Positions 22,301 to 37,300 of a DNA stretch of 64,000 bases are shown here, one piece after another. The notes beneath the pieces were generated by a model. The model was not told the DNA's origin. It saw nothing but the letters and a program-made list of their open reading frames with translations, and searched no databases. The translations under genes and the position numbers were made by a program. This DNA is from Mesocentrotus franciscanus. Lineage: Eukaryota > Echinodermata > Echinoidea > Camarodonta > Strongylocentrotidae. Numbering within the stretch: the first letter of the stretch is position 1; every line of letters begins with the position of its first letter. Location of the stretch: contig CP137675.1 in assembly GCA_037976565.1 (NCBI GenBank), positions 32,935,820 through 32,999,819 of the forward strand, given 5' to 3'.

Positions 22301-25300
22301 TGACTGTAAATTTAGGAATTTGTAATTTTCCAACAAACGCATAAAAAGTATAATTCACTAAAAAGTGAGGAAAAATCTCGGATAATTATGTCATTTCAGC
22401 AACATTTGTAAATCACCGGTATCGAATTAGAAATGAACCATGTTTGCATTTTATTGTGACACTGGCAGGACACTAATTGGCTCCCCCACCATCAGTACGC
22501 CAGTGGCCCCCCTCCCGATCTACACCTTATTGGCGGGAAAAATCGCAACTGATCTCCCTACCTATGATCTTCTTTCTCTCTTTCTTTCCTTACCTTCCCC
22601 TTCCCTTTCCCTTCCCTTCCTTCTCTCTTTTAGGTTTTATATAGGGGAGGCAAGGGCCTTTCGCCCCCCCCCGATCCAGATGTTGTTGGCGGGATTCATC
22701 GCAACTGATCTCCCCTTCTTTTCTCCCTTTTCTTTTCTTCCTCCTCTTTTTTGTTCCCATTTAGCTTTCCTCTTTCCCTTTCCCTTCTCTTTTTTGGGGC
22801 GGGGCGGGGAGAAGCAAGGGCCTTTGCCCCCGCCGATCCACAACTTGTTGGCGTGAAAAATTCAACTGATATCCCCCTTCTTTTCTTTTATTCTTCCTCT
22901 TTTTTTCCTTCCCTTTATCTCTTCTTTTCCTTTTTTCTTCTCTCTTTTTTCTTTGTGGGGGCAAGGCCCGCTCGCCCCTGGATCCGCGCCTGTGGAACAT
23001 TCCCTCCGGAAATGACCCTCATCTCCACATCCAAAACAAACCCTGAGCGCAGGCGACTGCGCATTCCCCCGCGTACCGCCTAGAGCTGCCGCGGTCTTTT
23101 TTAAGCTCTTCTCTCGGCCGGACATACGGGTATCCAGACTTTTCACTAAACTGGATATACGGTTATCTACCAGTTTTACTGTCAGCACTAATGCCCATAT
23201 TAGTGACTATAAAAAACATATGCTCTTCCTGGCTATTTGGGAATGTGTCAGTTTGCAACAGAAATGGAGAAACGCGCATTTTGTTGAAAATCATGTGATA
23301 TCACGAACATTTATAAATCACTTGCATGGAATTGAAAATAAGTCATGGTTTCATTTTATTTGGGGCGCCCCCCAAGCCCCCCCACCAGTACGCCAGTGCT
23401 GTACAATGTTTATCAAGTGCTTCTCCTTTATCATGAATGTCATCATTTCAGTTTCAGCATATAAAAAGCTGCTCTCTACTGCGGTGTATATCAAGAAGGG
23501 CTGGAATAAGTTCCAGATGGGGTACCGTCCAGCCACGCGGACCGTAGCGTATCCGATAGGCGTCGGGCTTTATGGCAAGTATACTAATCGCGTTATGGAG
23601 ACTGACATCGGCGCGGGCGTCAGCCCGAGCGCCTATCATCACTGGTGAACTCATCATTATTCATATATGTTTATCGTATGTGTGACGAGTGTATTCGTAT
23701 GCATGATTCATAAGACTAGCCTTATTTGGTGAGCGATCCCTTCTATTCAACCAATCAAATATCATGACGTCATGGCCTCATCGCTCATTGGCCTATTTTG
23801 GTCAATGCACATGAATATTAATGAAAAAGCCTTTGCAGGGGGTTCGTAGATTTTCTACGAACGAAACAAAGTACATAAAAGAAAATAAAACTTTTCGCAT
23901 TCACCAGTGATGATAGGCGCTCGGGCTGACGCCCGCGCCGATGTCAATTTCCATAACGCGAGTAGTATACTTGCCATAAAGCCCCACGCCTATCGGATAG
24001 GCTATACGCGGACCGTGGACTCAGTGAAAGCTATAAGTACATCTTATTATATTTTCTAGGCCTTCAAATTGAGATGGGGGTGTACGCCGGCTCTGGGAAG
24101 GTTAAAGCTCTTTCCACAAAAGAAAAGAATGATATCATGCAAAACTTTAAATGCACACCTGTAGAGGTCCGTCAACCTCAATAACATCGATATTGGCAGG
24201 TAACCATGACGTCATCTTCTGTCCATAAAGCCTTAGAATTTCCAATCCAGTTGACCCTGTCTGATGACCCGGAAGTACCATGGATATCCTGAGTGACCCC
24301 GTGTCGACGCCATTCATGTGGTAGAAGAACCTGAGGCACATGGGTTGGCTATTTCCCGCGATGGGTGGGGCAAGGAAGGCGGCTCTGTTACCGGGCCTCT
24401 GAGGTTGCGATGCCTCGGCGTAGAAATAAAACCCTGTGGTGAAGAAAAAGATTGGATCTCTTTTAAGACTGAACCCTGACAAATGTTATCGACGAAAGAC
24501 GGCCAATAATTTTGTATATCATAAAACTTTTCCTTTTTCTTAATACCGACTATCCGAAGCTAGAACAGAATTTATACATTGTCCAATTATGAATAACTCT
24601 ATACCAATCAATTTATATTGGGTTTTGTCAATTAAAATCAAGGGGCGCAGGAATGCCCAGGTATCTTCCGCATCTCCTTCCCTCCAAACAAGGTTCAGCC
24701 CCGAATTTTTATTATCAATTTCTGGATAAATCAGTGTATACCTTCTGCTGTCCCCGTGGTGTGGTCGACCAGAGGTCCGGTATCCGCTGTGTCTGTTCTT
24801 CCACGATGTCGAACCCAATCGAAATCATCAGTCTTCATCTGAATGTAGTCGCAGCCGCGATCAAGTTCAAAGTCACAGTTTGCTGACAGTGGTAGGCTTG
24901 GTTGTTTCGTTTCTATATTGTTTGAATGATTATAAACGGCAATCTTCAGACAACTGATTTAATCAGATATTACAAGTTCATTTTTTCTTAGATTAAACTG
25001 GCAGCAGCAATATTTAAGCGTTGACATAGTATTGCTTCAACCATTGAATACTGCCAAAATGCCTTTTCTCCTGTAATCTTGCCCATGGACCAAATGGTTT
25101 GAATTCACTGTGTTCTATCATTCTATGCACCATTACAGTAGAACTGAAAGACTTTAAAACACTTATTTATTGAAACAACTAACGTAATCATTACTACGAT
25201 TCTAACGTACTTCACTGCCCCAAAGGTCATCTAATATGCCTTTAGATAAAGTATGTTGCAGATATATTTCATATACACTGTGCCATTATATCTAAGAATT

Positions 25301-28300
25301 CATGAGTCCCATTAGCACAATGAAATTCTAAACGAGACTAACCCTGATGACTAATCTATAATAATTGGAAACCACTTGCTGTGGTCTATAAAGTAGTGTC
25401 AATGTTGCCTACCTGGTACTTTGCATCCATTGTTTTCTAACCTGACGTCATCAATGGCGATATCTCCTCGGTTTGCTCTTGGTCCTATGACGCCTTCAAT
25501 GGTCACCTAAGTATGTATCAACCAACAAATAAAATAAAATAAAAGTTATTATCATGCCTTTACAGGGGCACGCTGATAAGAATAATTAACATATTGGACG
25601 TTGATTGTTTCAGAAAAAAGTATTTTTATTTCGTTGGTAAATTGAGTATTACAATTATGACACTTCTTCTGCTATAAAAACCCTTCTGATTAGCCGCAGG
25701 TCTCTATACAGCTAATGGAATATGCTTTGAAGTCTGGAGAAACAAGGGCGGTGATCGGCTTCCTTTAGTCTTTGAATGAGAAAATTTCACTAGACTACAC
25801 ATTTTCGAAGAATCAATCACGTTCTACGCTTCACAAGACACTCAACTTTAAGCACTGGCTATCGGCAGACTTACTCGGCTTGTATGAACTCGTAATCAAC
25901 CTTATGTTTCTCAAACATCAAGGGAAAAAAAGCAAGCCAACTAAGGAGAAACGACGATTTATAATTCTTTTAATATAAAGGCCTATGCGTTAATAGTTGT
26001 AGGAGTTATTCAGTAAGTTACGATCTTCAGTAGATGACGATGGAACAGTCTGATAAGAGTGAGAGATGGAGATAAAGAAAGAAAGAGAAATTGCAAAAAT
26101 AATTAAAAGGGCCCACAGTACTATAAAATGAACAAAAACTATTTTGTTCTTTAAATACCTACGTAAATGGTTGTAATCATGGACGGTTCAATGGTCACCA
26201 TGGCTTTCAACCATTTTGCTTCCTGTCTGCCGTAGATCACAAACTGCGGGTCAAAGGATTCAGTTCCGCCATACGACACGACGTACACATTGAGGAAGTC
26301 AGCATCTTTCGAAGCCATGAAGTAATAGAACGTGAAGCAACGTGGATATGGGGATGGAGCGATGAGAGGCGATTTGAGGCGAGCCTTGTCGTTAGTCCTT
26401 AAGAAACGCTTCGATGTATCGATGAATGCGTATGTTCCTATTGGTCGAAAAAAGGGAAATGAACTTCATAAAACTGGGCATCACTCATATACAAGTTTTC
26501 CTTACTTCTGTTGCAAGATTAAAATGGCGTTAGCCATTCAAAGGTCCAGGGATTTGAAAGCCCAGCGATGATGATGATGATGATGATGATCCACAGCACT
26601 TGTATGGCGCTATTTATCTGTTTCAAACATTCAAAGACGCCCGATCCTCAAGTAGTCATGCCGTCATGGACTACAAATTTGCTTGAAAAGATGGGTTTTG
26701 AGGCCTGACTTAAAGCTTTCTAGCTTGTCGGTGTCGCGAAGAATAGGAGGGAGGACGGTTCCAGAGGCGTGGAGCAACTGAAGAGAACGCACGATCACCA
26801 TACACCTTCTCAACTCTGCGCTTTTGACATTTGCTGTGCTAATTGATGCAAAGTTTTATACAATAAGGCAGTAACAAAGTCTTTTTTTCCTCCTCATATG
26901 GCACATGTAAGTCCTTATCAAAGGCACTTAATAACATGAATAAATAGATTCTTATTGGGTTGTGCAAGTTCATACCAAACTTTTCAACTTTGAATTATTC
27001 TCCATTTACACTGAATTCATCCTAAATTGATGAGCTAGTACCCTTTGGTAAGGCATTAATCCTTTATGTTATTTCCTTGGGATAGGACGGACGTCGACCC
27101 CGTCATTTCTTACCTACAATGATATCAATGCCGTCTTAGCAATCAGGAAATACGAATACCAATAGTATTTCTATATATATCTCTATCTCCAGATATGTGT
27201 TTAAAGAATGATTTATAGAAGAACTTTGAAGACTTTCACCTGTTTTATTGGCATACGTATGATCTACCATGTTCTCTGTCTCCTGGTTGGTGTCTGGACC
27301 ATGTCCAAGCGTCCAATCAAAGACGTCGTCTGTCTCTTGAGTCAGGTTACAGAACCCATGTTCGAAGGTACATTCTACGCTTCGCACTAGAGGAGGGATA
27401 GGCTCGTCAATCGGTGTCTCTGAGGATACTAAAAGAGAAACATAAGGACATATTTTCAAGTTAAAGTAAAAATGTAGATTGTCTTGTTCAAAAATAAGGC
27501 GTGCTGTTAAATCCAACTCAATTTTGGCGTACGGTCGCCTTGCATAGAGCCGCAGTGAAAATGAACCATCTTTACAGTAATTGAATTATTAAATTGAAAC
27601 AAAATCTAGTAATGACTTTTTAGCTATGTATATCTAATCTTGAATCCTTTATTATTTTCTATTGTTTTCAACTCTTTCTAATTGTTGTTAAGACGTGCAT
27701 TATGTGTTGCGTTCATGTTAACGGAAGACATATGAGTAACCAAAACAAGCATAAGCCTTTTCTTAAATGCTTACCTTCTGGGCATTCAGCGCTTTCGAAA
27801 AGTCTGATATCATCGATGGCTATGTTGTCTCGAAACTGAGTACCACCTATTGCATGGAACACAAGCTAAAAAAAAAACAAGAAAAGGATTTTGTTTTAAT
27901 TAATATAAACAACAATTCCTTTATATTCCCTTAGTGCTAGACCGCGAAAAGCTTTCAATTAGGGATGTAACTTGAACAATCTAGGTGTTGACGAAGTATA
28001 ATTTGTATGTCAATAGTAATTAACCATTCCCCACTGCCCCTGGATAAAACATGTTGTCTGTTGAGAGCCAAGAAGAACATCCAATCTCTTTCAGAAGATA
28101 GGAGTCCATACCCTTCTGGCTCTCCGCAGACGATATGTAACCTTTTGGAGGGAAAGGCCAAGGGTTTCGACATTACTTTTTAGGAGCTGCATCACAAATA
28201 TTCTTGGCTTTCAGTCTGGTGTGCCGGTAGGAATAATGATTAAAGGACTTCAGATCTTAAGATTGTCAGCAAGCCACAAGTATAAAGATCATTTTCTCAG

Positions 28301-31300
28301 CATTTTTAAGTCAACCATCAACACTTACATGAAGCGGGTAGAGAGACGCTGGGACCATCAGCTCCGCCCGATTCCACCTATCTCCCTGATTCCCCGTCTT
28401 ATTCCAAACTAGTCTGTCGGCAAAATCTCCGTCCAGCCGGTTGATATAAACACTCAACGCGTTCACGTCAGTACCATACATGTGGTACCAGAACTCGACA
28501 CAAGATGAGGCTCTTTGAGGCTGGATTGGAGGCGACGAGATACGCGCGTCGTCACCTCCGCTCACGGATCTCTCGAAAAAGAGGTAAAAACCTTGAGAGA
28601 AATCGAAGACAATGTCAAAATATCACCATTCAAATGATTACGAAAGAATATCAATGTTTCATATTCGTAGTTCTTGAAGAACAAAATTGGAAGCGAGAGA
28701 ATAATTGAACAAAAATATATTCCAGAAAATACTCAGTAGGCCCGGCGCAAGATAAAGAAGTGCCTTAATCATTTTGGGCAATCTGAAGTCATGCCCAACA
28801 AAGCAGTATAATATTTTGTCCAATCATAAGGGCACTTATGGGAAAAGATATCGCTAAAGAAATAACCCAGATTTACAAACTACCCCACCTAATATAGATA
28901 CGTAAGGGCCCACATTGGCATTTTATCCAGTATTCCCAACAAGGGGTGTAGTCCCGTCTCCGGGAGGATAGGGACAAACGCATTAATCGGAAGAATATTC
29001 TGTAATAGATAGAGTTGTTTTCATTAAAAATAATCTAAATGACAGTATTCCTGCACCCCTTAAGAGTAAATCCCATTTCATTACTGGTCCTATGGAACAG
29101 ATTCAACGCCCAGTTATTCTTACCGAGTTCATCTCCTCGTGTATGATCTACACTTGGACCAGTGAAGTCCACATAGGTCTGTCCGTTACCCCACTGCCAA
29201 TCTTCAGTGTCTTTTGACCGATCCTGGATGTAGTGGCAGATATCAGCCTCTTCGAATTCACAGGATACACTCGATACATTCGCATAGACGTCTGAGTGAG
29301 AGAGAGAGAAAAATGATGCCAGTAAATCTTTTTTTATTTCATTGATAAAGCATAGTGGTAAAAACACTCGGTCACTTTCGAGATGTTAACACGACTGTGA
29401 TGCCCGTTTGCCAGTAGGTTTTTCTTTTCCCTTCTAGCTGTTATACAGCTAGAATTTAATGTATAAAAGGACGCATCACTTTTTTTTTCATTCTCATAAA
29501 ATTTATATCTACTCCATGGTTTGCTCAATTTGATTTTATTGAATGCAGTGACAACCCCTTCCATTTTGGAGACAGGCTCGAGTCAAAGCTAGGATTGTAT
29601 ATCGCGTTAACGTCACAAAAGACAAGTCGCATCACAGTATTAGTCTCCAAGCACTCCATAAATATCATTAAAACCTCTCATTGGATTCGTGGAGTAAACA
29701 TAATATGCACCATCTCCATTTCGTGAAGAGAACCATGATAATCATCGATTCTGTTATTGTCGTACTTACGGTTACCAGGGCAGGCATATGATGTAACGAT
29801 GACGTCATCAATAGCAATGTCTCCGTCGTACCGAACTCCTCGAGAAAATTCGAAGACAATCTGAAACAAAAGAACAGAAGACAGAATTTTAACATCACAA
29901 ACAGACCCCGCTTATGCCTTTATATTTTTCTTTTGGCAAATTTTTGAAATACGTGACAATAGGCTTACTTTCTAAACTAGGATTTGTCAACACCCATTTA
30001 CCCCCCCCCCCCTTTTTTCATATTTCTTTTGTGATGGGGTTTCGGTAGCTCATTTCACTCTCTTTAAGTGCGTTCAAGGTTTGTGCTTTGTCAGCATTGA
30101 ATTATTTGTCTCTCTTATTTTGTATCTCTATCCTCTCCAATGTAGTGACGCTGAATTGTGTATCTCCCACTCTTCTTTCTATGTATCCCCCCCCCCTGGT
30201 TTTTTCCCCGTCAACTATTACGGATTTGCCTGCAACTTGCAGAGTTGGACAATTTTGCCGACAGTGTGGATCTGAGGCCGAAGGTGGGAAGTGAAGCCTT
30301 GAATTTTCAAGTTGTCGGAAAAGGCTCACACTATCTGATTTAAGGTGTTACATGTCTCATCTTACTATCTCCATTGAAGAATCTTAACATTGTAATCACT
30401 ACGTATCATGATAGATAAGCGTTGCAGATTCGGACAAAATTTTACCGAAATAATTTTTTGAGTTGGAGCCAGGGTTTTCGGAAGTAGTTGACACTACCGG
30501 CCATCTTCGGTTATCTCTGAGTAGATATCTGTACCCAATAATCAGTCCGTATGGTGATAGATACTTCCGTTGCCCTTCACCGGTTGCCTCTATTGCCTCT
30601 GTGAGGTTCAGTCAATCCCAAGCTCGACACCTGTCCTGGTGCCTCCTGGTTTTGGTCGAATCCCTCGCCTCACCTCTCATCATCAAGGGACCGTCACGAT
30701 ATATACCATTAAAAAAATTGTTGTTGGATTTGTCTTATCTCTGTCCTGGTATGATCAAAGCGGATAAATCCTGATTTCCCTCTGAGTATATCCTTGACAT
30801 CTCATCTTTGTGCAGTAAATTTTTCATCGCTTTGCCGACAGCAAAAAAAGAGAAATTTTGATTTTGGGCCGGGGTTTTCGGCAATGGCATCCTACCGGTT
30901 CTACCTGTATCATCTTGCTATCTCCTAGTGGATCTTTACCTTATAATCGGTCCGCATGGTGATAGATGCTTCCGTTGCTCTCCATCGGTTGCCTCTATTG
31001 CCTCTGAGGATCCAGAGAGGTTCAGTAGATACCAAACTCGACACCTGCTCGGTGGCATCCATGAGATAGACAGCCAGTGAGTCAACAGCCATACCAAACA
31101 TATGGTACCAAAATACCAGGCAATGGGCCTCCTGGTCGGAGGGAACCCCTTGTAGGGTAGGGCTGATGAGGCGAACCTTTTGGTTGCGACCTAGCGGTGT
31201 GGCCTCCATGAATACATAATGGCCTGAAAAAAAAATCAAGATTAAAATGTTGAGAATGGAATAAAGAGCTAATTGACATCACAAATATAGCAAACAGAGA

Positions 31301-34300
31301 GCAAAATAAGTGAAATGTATAGTGACACCTGACACATGTTTTCCCATTATATATTTTTAAACCATCAAACTATGGATTATTTAACGCGATCCTTTATTCA
31401 GCCGATCATCATCCTTAAAGTGCGCAACGATATCATTCTGGATGGCGAGGAGGAGTGTACAGCTAAAATTTGCCGACAAGTTTGGCGCAAAGTAGACGGT
31501 CTCTGACAACATTTCTTGACGGTTCACTAGACCGTCGAGCGACGAGACCGACATCTTGCTATCCCCCTTATGTATTTCTTTGCATTTGTCGGTCTCGAGG
31601 GCTGTTGGTCTCGTGGGACGTCGGTCTACAACTGTCAGGGTCGGGCAACAAAATACGTGATAAAAATGTTCATTAAGCTGATTTTATTCTTCTTGTTGTG
31701 TCTTTCCATTTGTTTGTCTTTCCTTTTGTTTTTCTTCTTCTTCTTAAACTCCTCAACGTCTTCATCACTTTTCTTTCTTTATATTACTCCTTATTTTATA
31801 TCCTGTACCCTTTTTTGTTCATATAAGTGAGTACCTCTTCCCCGTCTCGTGGTTTGATCAATAATTCTCAGGAATAAGATTTCGAATTGCCTCTTTTTCC
31901 GATAATTTTCCGATAAAACCACAAATAGGCCTACATCAAGGTGGAAAAACACGGGTAAAACACCTTATGAAGTTCAATGGCCGGGCGGATTATCATTAAA
32001 AGCATATCCTTTCAAAATTATGAATCTTATTTTATTGATTGTTCTGCTTAAATATACATTCCACGCTCAATTATGGTTTACTTACGTTTGATTTAATGTT
32101 CTTATTTGTTGTTAAACCAACGCTGGAAACACGGGAATTGCGGCTCACCAAAAATATCTTACTATTGATTAGGTGAACGTAATCGCTGTTGCTTCGGTTT
32201 GAATAAACACAGGAGAAATGTTGACGTATCAAGAAATTGGTGGGGGAGGGGAGGGGCGGCTTCCCAGGGGAGGGTAATCTCTGCTGCCCTCTCTCCCTCT
32301 TTTTTTCTCTCTCTCACTCTCTCTCTCTCTCTCTCTCTCCCTCTCCCTCTTCTTTCTCTCTCCCTCTCCCTCTCTCCTTCTTTCTCTCACTATTCTTTCT
32401 CTCTCCCTCTTCTTCTCACTCCTCTCTCTCTCTCTCTCTCTCTCCCTCCTTCCCTCTCTCTCTCTCTCTCTCTTTCCCCTCCCTCTTCTCCCACCCCGCT
32501 TTCTCTCACCCCTCTCTCTCTCTCTCTCTGAACTATACCTGAATTGTTTTGGAAAGTGTGATCAAACGAAGGTCCAGTATAGAAGCTATCTGTCTTTCCA
32601 TTCGCATACACCAAGTTACCGTCATCAGTTGAGTCTTGAATTAATCCGCAAAGGTCGGGACTCTCGAATGAACATTGAAATTCATCTGAAAGTAGAAATA
32701 TAATTATTTTCATTATCTTATTCGACACGACAGAAATTACTTTTTTTTTCTAGACAGAACGAATATTCTTGGTTTTCTTAATGTGTTGATTACGAGCATA
32801 AAAACAACATTTTGTACCTACTGTAGTAGAATTTATTTCTGATTTAGCTAATTCCTTTCGCCAAATACCAATTGCATCCGTCTATTTTGGACGACCCGGT
32901 TGTCAAGGTTTGTTCCATGTAGCCACAAGAAAATATATTGCATTGCGAAGTATTCGATTTACAAATTCTATTCAATGAGGATAAATTTCGAACAATTCAA
33001 TTAAATAACTGGTAACTTCTGTAACAAAGACAAAAAATCACATCTGAATATTCAATCGACTTTTGCTAGAATGTGCCACGTAGCTCTAGACCAATGCACA
33101 AGGTCTTTCTTTTTTCGAAATGATATAGAAATTAAAGAAATTTACCGCTGGGACAGGCAGAGTTGAGAACCTGAACATCATCGAGGGCGATTTCCCCTCC
33201 GATCGCGTTGTCACTGGTCGCTTCGAATGTTATCTGATAATTAAAATCATGTCACAACATTGTAATGTTGAGCTCAGTAAGGTGTGCAGATCAAATAATC
33301 AGAGGAGTCGCAAAATTGTATACATCAAGTTTGAATGTAACATTCATTAAGAGAGTAATACTTTTAGTACAGTATATTTTTAATATTTTTACTGTTATTC
33401 CCTCATGTATTTTCTTTTCGTCCATAGAAATCTGATTTACTATTTATGTGTGAATTACTGTATATATTCTTTGCACTTAGTTATATTTTTAATCAAAGTC
33501 AGACTCGGTAAGTCTCATCAACATCATTCTTAACGGAGAACAAGTTGTCTTGATGTTACAGTCAAGTAATTTCTTCACACTATGACTTACTTATCATTGT
33601 TGTAATGAACCAACCACTGATTAGCATTCAAGCTTTTCATGGTACAATCAAAATTTAATACAAACTTATATTTCAAATTTACATAAAATGTTATTATTTT
33701 ATCATATTTTTGTTATAACAATTACCACCAGCTTTTACCTGATAGCTCCTTCCAATAGGCGGTAGATTCGCCATGCCACGATTCCACGCTTGACCTTTAT
33801 CCCCACTCTGTTGACCTACGACCTCTGATGTCATATTAAGTCCGGTACCAGACTTGACCCTGACGGTCAGTGACCCCGGTGTGATACCGGTCATGTAGTA
33901 GTAGTACCGCACGCAGCGGTTGGAACCGCTAGCCGGTAAGCTGGGGCTGTAGAGCTCCGCCTTGCTACCGCTTCGCCAGCTTACCGTGTTGACGAACATA
34001 AAGTGTCCTGATAAGGATAACAAGACAAGGATTATTTAGTTTATACAACAATTTCGGTGTATATCTATAAATTACCTGAGCAGGAAGACTGTAGCTTCAT
34101 GGAATATCACCAAAGGACAAATACCTCCCTCGAATACGAACCCCCCTAGGGCAACTACCAGTGGGTAATTAACTCGCGGGGTAGTTGTCCTAGGGTCCGG
34201 GTTATTGCACCCGCGGGTAGTGGTCCGGGTGATGGTCAAAGGGGGTATAGTTTTCATATAGTCGACAAAATGACAATATATGACAAAAACACATTTCTTG

Positions 34301-37300
34301 ATCAATACCATGGATTAAATGTATGTTATCTGTCCTTGTCGCATCTATCAAAGTCATAACATTAATCGATAATAACAGTCCATTTTGGCATTTTCCAGGC
34401 CTGCAAAGATGCTTCTATAATGTTATAGAACCAGTATGGTTGTTACTTGGAATCTCTATGGTGTTTTCTCCCTCACTTCCGACAAATTTCGTCATCATCT
34501 ATCTGAAATTGGCAGCCCTTTTGTTTTTTTGGCTAGATAACAAAAACTCGAATTGCATAGATGTCGCGTTTGATTGTACACTTTCGAAATGTATCGTGCT
34601 GACTCATTGTGAAAATTGCATTGCACTGATAGTAATCGTTCAGTTTTTACACGTCTTTCATTATAGTTCGATGTTTTGACCGAAAATCGAATCAATGACG
34701 ACAAAATTGATGACAAAGTATCCGAGAAAGAATTTTATCGAACGTAGGCGTTCAGCAGCACAACCAGCTTCATTCCATGATACTATCCCTTTATGAGTTT
34801 GAAAAGCTTTATTTTTTTGTTGATTTGATCTGGACACATTACCAAAAACGACAAACTTCATCATGGTCAAGAATAATACCAATAACGGTGACAACAATAT
34901 CACCGATATTAAGGTGTAAATCTATGAATATCTATGAAGAGGTATGATAGTATAATGCAATTGTTATTAGCAAATACAGCATAAAATCAATGTACATAGA
35001 TGGTTAATTATTTATGGTCAAAATATGATCAATGCATCGCCTGAAAGCCAAGATGACATTCGTCTTACCTGTTGAAGTGGTAGTGGAGTGATCGACCGCG
35101 GGTCCGTTCACATGCATCTGATTTCTTCCTGTCCTCCATTGCCAATCGTACTGATCTATTCGACTCTGTGTGAACCCGTCTAATGTTGAGGTTTCGAAGT
35201 CCACATCAAGGAGCGTCTGCTGAACATTTTCTGTGACATTTCAGGGTCAAAGCAATACTAAACAGGTCAAAAGTTGGAAAAACTTCGTTTCGTTTAACCT
35301 GTCCATATTCGGCGTAATGGTATATGAGACGAATAAGATGAATAATTTAATGTCTATTTACACATGTATTTCAGCGATTATGCTGTATAAGATTAATTAA
35401 TATGATTTTAATCCCTTTTGAATATGCTTAATAGTTTTCATGTTTTTATTGTGCCTATTTTCTTGTTTATTCGTTTGTGTGTTTTTGTTTTGTTTGAATT
35501 TGTTTTTGTTTATGTTTTTTAATGAAAGGAGAGGGGGAAAGAAGGTGAAGAGAAGGTGAAAGTACTCCTCCAATTCCCTCCTCGATCGGTAGCCTTCTTA
35601 TTGCGTATTTCGTCTCTCTAGTAGAGGTGTCGTGGTCGAATGGATACGTCACCGGACTGTCGATCACAAGGTCCGCGGTTCGAGTCCCGCCGCGGCACTA
35701 ATGATGTCCTTTGGCAAGACATTGATCTACATTTGCCACTTTCCACCCAGGTGTTAAATGGGTACCCGGTAGGATGCGAAAGCCAATGTAGTATGCTAAG
35801 CAATTTGAGCCTGGTAGCTCTTGCTGGAATGCTCCCCAGGGAGTGGAGAAAGTGCATACACTGTGTGCAGGCAAGTCAGAATCCGAGGACCACGATAAAA
35901 TAAGACGCGACCGGGGTAATAACATATCTGTAAAGCGCTTAGATACTCGGACATTGTCGATGTATTAAGCGCTATATAAGCAGAAGTATTATTATTATCT
36001 AGTAAGACCTGTGCCCCCTAATCCCCATGACGTCAGGGCCCTTGTAATATCTACTACCCAATGTTTTTGTTGTTATTTATTTCAAGTTGCAATCAGTCAG
36101 GGTTTACTAATTTTGCCGTAAATATTGTATTGCAAAGTTCTGAAATGAAATCTTTGAAGCTAGAATAATTTTTTTCTTGCCAAAAACAAAACTGAATTTC
36201 TTTTTTAAAATACCACAAATGGGCACTTCACATGGTTCCCAAAGATACGCCTATTAGATTAGTAGCCTATTACATGCTCAATTCTTACTTATCATGTAAA
36301 ATGATATGTTGCTATTGCCATAATCAGTATGATTTAAGGCAGATACATTGTGAGACACATGCATATCAGTTTGTACATTTTGACAGGAATTTTATGACAA
36401 AATATTACAAGTATAACAATTTGAATCAATGAACGTATAATCAAGGAAATAACTCATTGGTAGAAAAACATACGATGCTGTCTCTTAAGCATATCAACAT
36501 TTTCTTACGCTTATATATTGCTGTGTTCCGTAACACCTAATATCATATCACTTCACAGTCGAGACAAGAAACTCGACAATTATGATGATTATAGAGTCAT
36601 AACGAGTTCATGATGACTCAGATTATTGTTCTCGCCAGCTTGTCACGACCGATTGATTTTGACAAAGATTACATGGTATATCAGAGAAGTACAGCTGTCC
36701 GTTGACTACCTGTTTGATTGTTGAGTCACCACCTGAAACTTCTATTAATCCAGGGCTTAACACTAAATACGATACTGACTAGACTGATTTTTAATTTGTT
36801 GGTTGAGCCTGATTATTATTATTATTTTTTTTTTTTTGGTTGTTGTTTGTTTGTTTTAAATTAACTACCTGTATTATTGTTGAGTCACCACCTGAAAAAG
36901 GCGGGGCTTGACACTAAGATACTGACTGATATTTAATTTGATTATTATACTCTCATATTGTATTTTGTTTGTTTGTTTATTTGTTTAACACGATCGCAAA
37001 GACTTTCGAGAAATCAACTCCCAATTCGAATACCCTTTAATATTATGTCACAAAGAAATCAGATAAAAAGATAAAAGAAATCGGATAACATAATACGTCA
37101 TTACCATGTTCGCACATTTCAATTCGTGACGCACAAAGCCTTAGGTTGATTTTTCGAAAGTAGGCGGTACCGGTGGCGGTGGGGGCGCTGTAGTTTCTTA
37201 TTCATGTCATTTACAATCCTCCATTTCCTCTTGTTCTTAAAGTTTAAGGATAAAATGTTCAAGTTGACGTCACAGGTCTGCACTTTACCTAACCTTGTAC

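Noticed and set aside
22440..23190. Pyrimidine-rich open frames, one minus-strand frame with a CFGCGDEGHFRREC zinc-knuckle-like motif
   Set aside because: The motif resembles a retroelement CCHC knuckle, but the frame is short, lies at the junction of two non-coding repeats and has no neighbouring gag or polymerase sequence. Possibly a tiny retroelement fragment, not supportable as a gene.
23220..23657. 142-residue plus-strand open frame
   Set aside because: Half of it is the arm of the foldback element at 23536-24015; no domain recognised.
24540..24886. Open frames on both strands around MAM exon 14
   Set aside because: They are out of frame with the exon that carries the MAM motifs.
32199..32542. 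Ser-Leu/Ser-Pro rich open frames
   Set aside because: Pure CT dinucleotide sequence is open in several frames; not a gene.
35624..35700. Functional tRNA gene
   Set aside because: A and B boxes are good, but the acceptor and anticodon stems do not form a proper tRNA, and the body continues as a repeated SINE.
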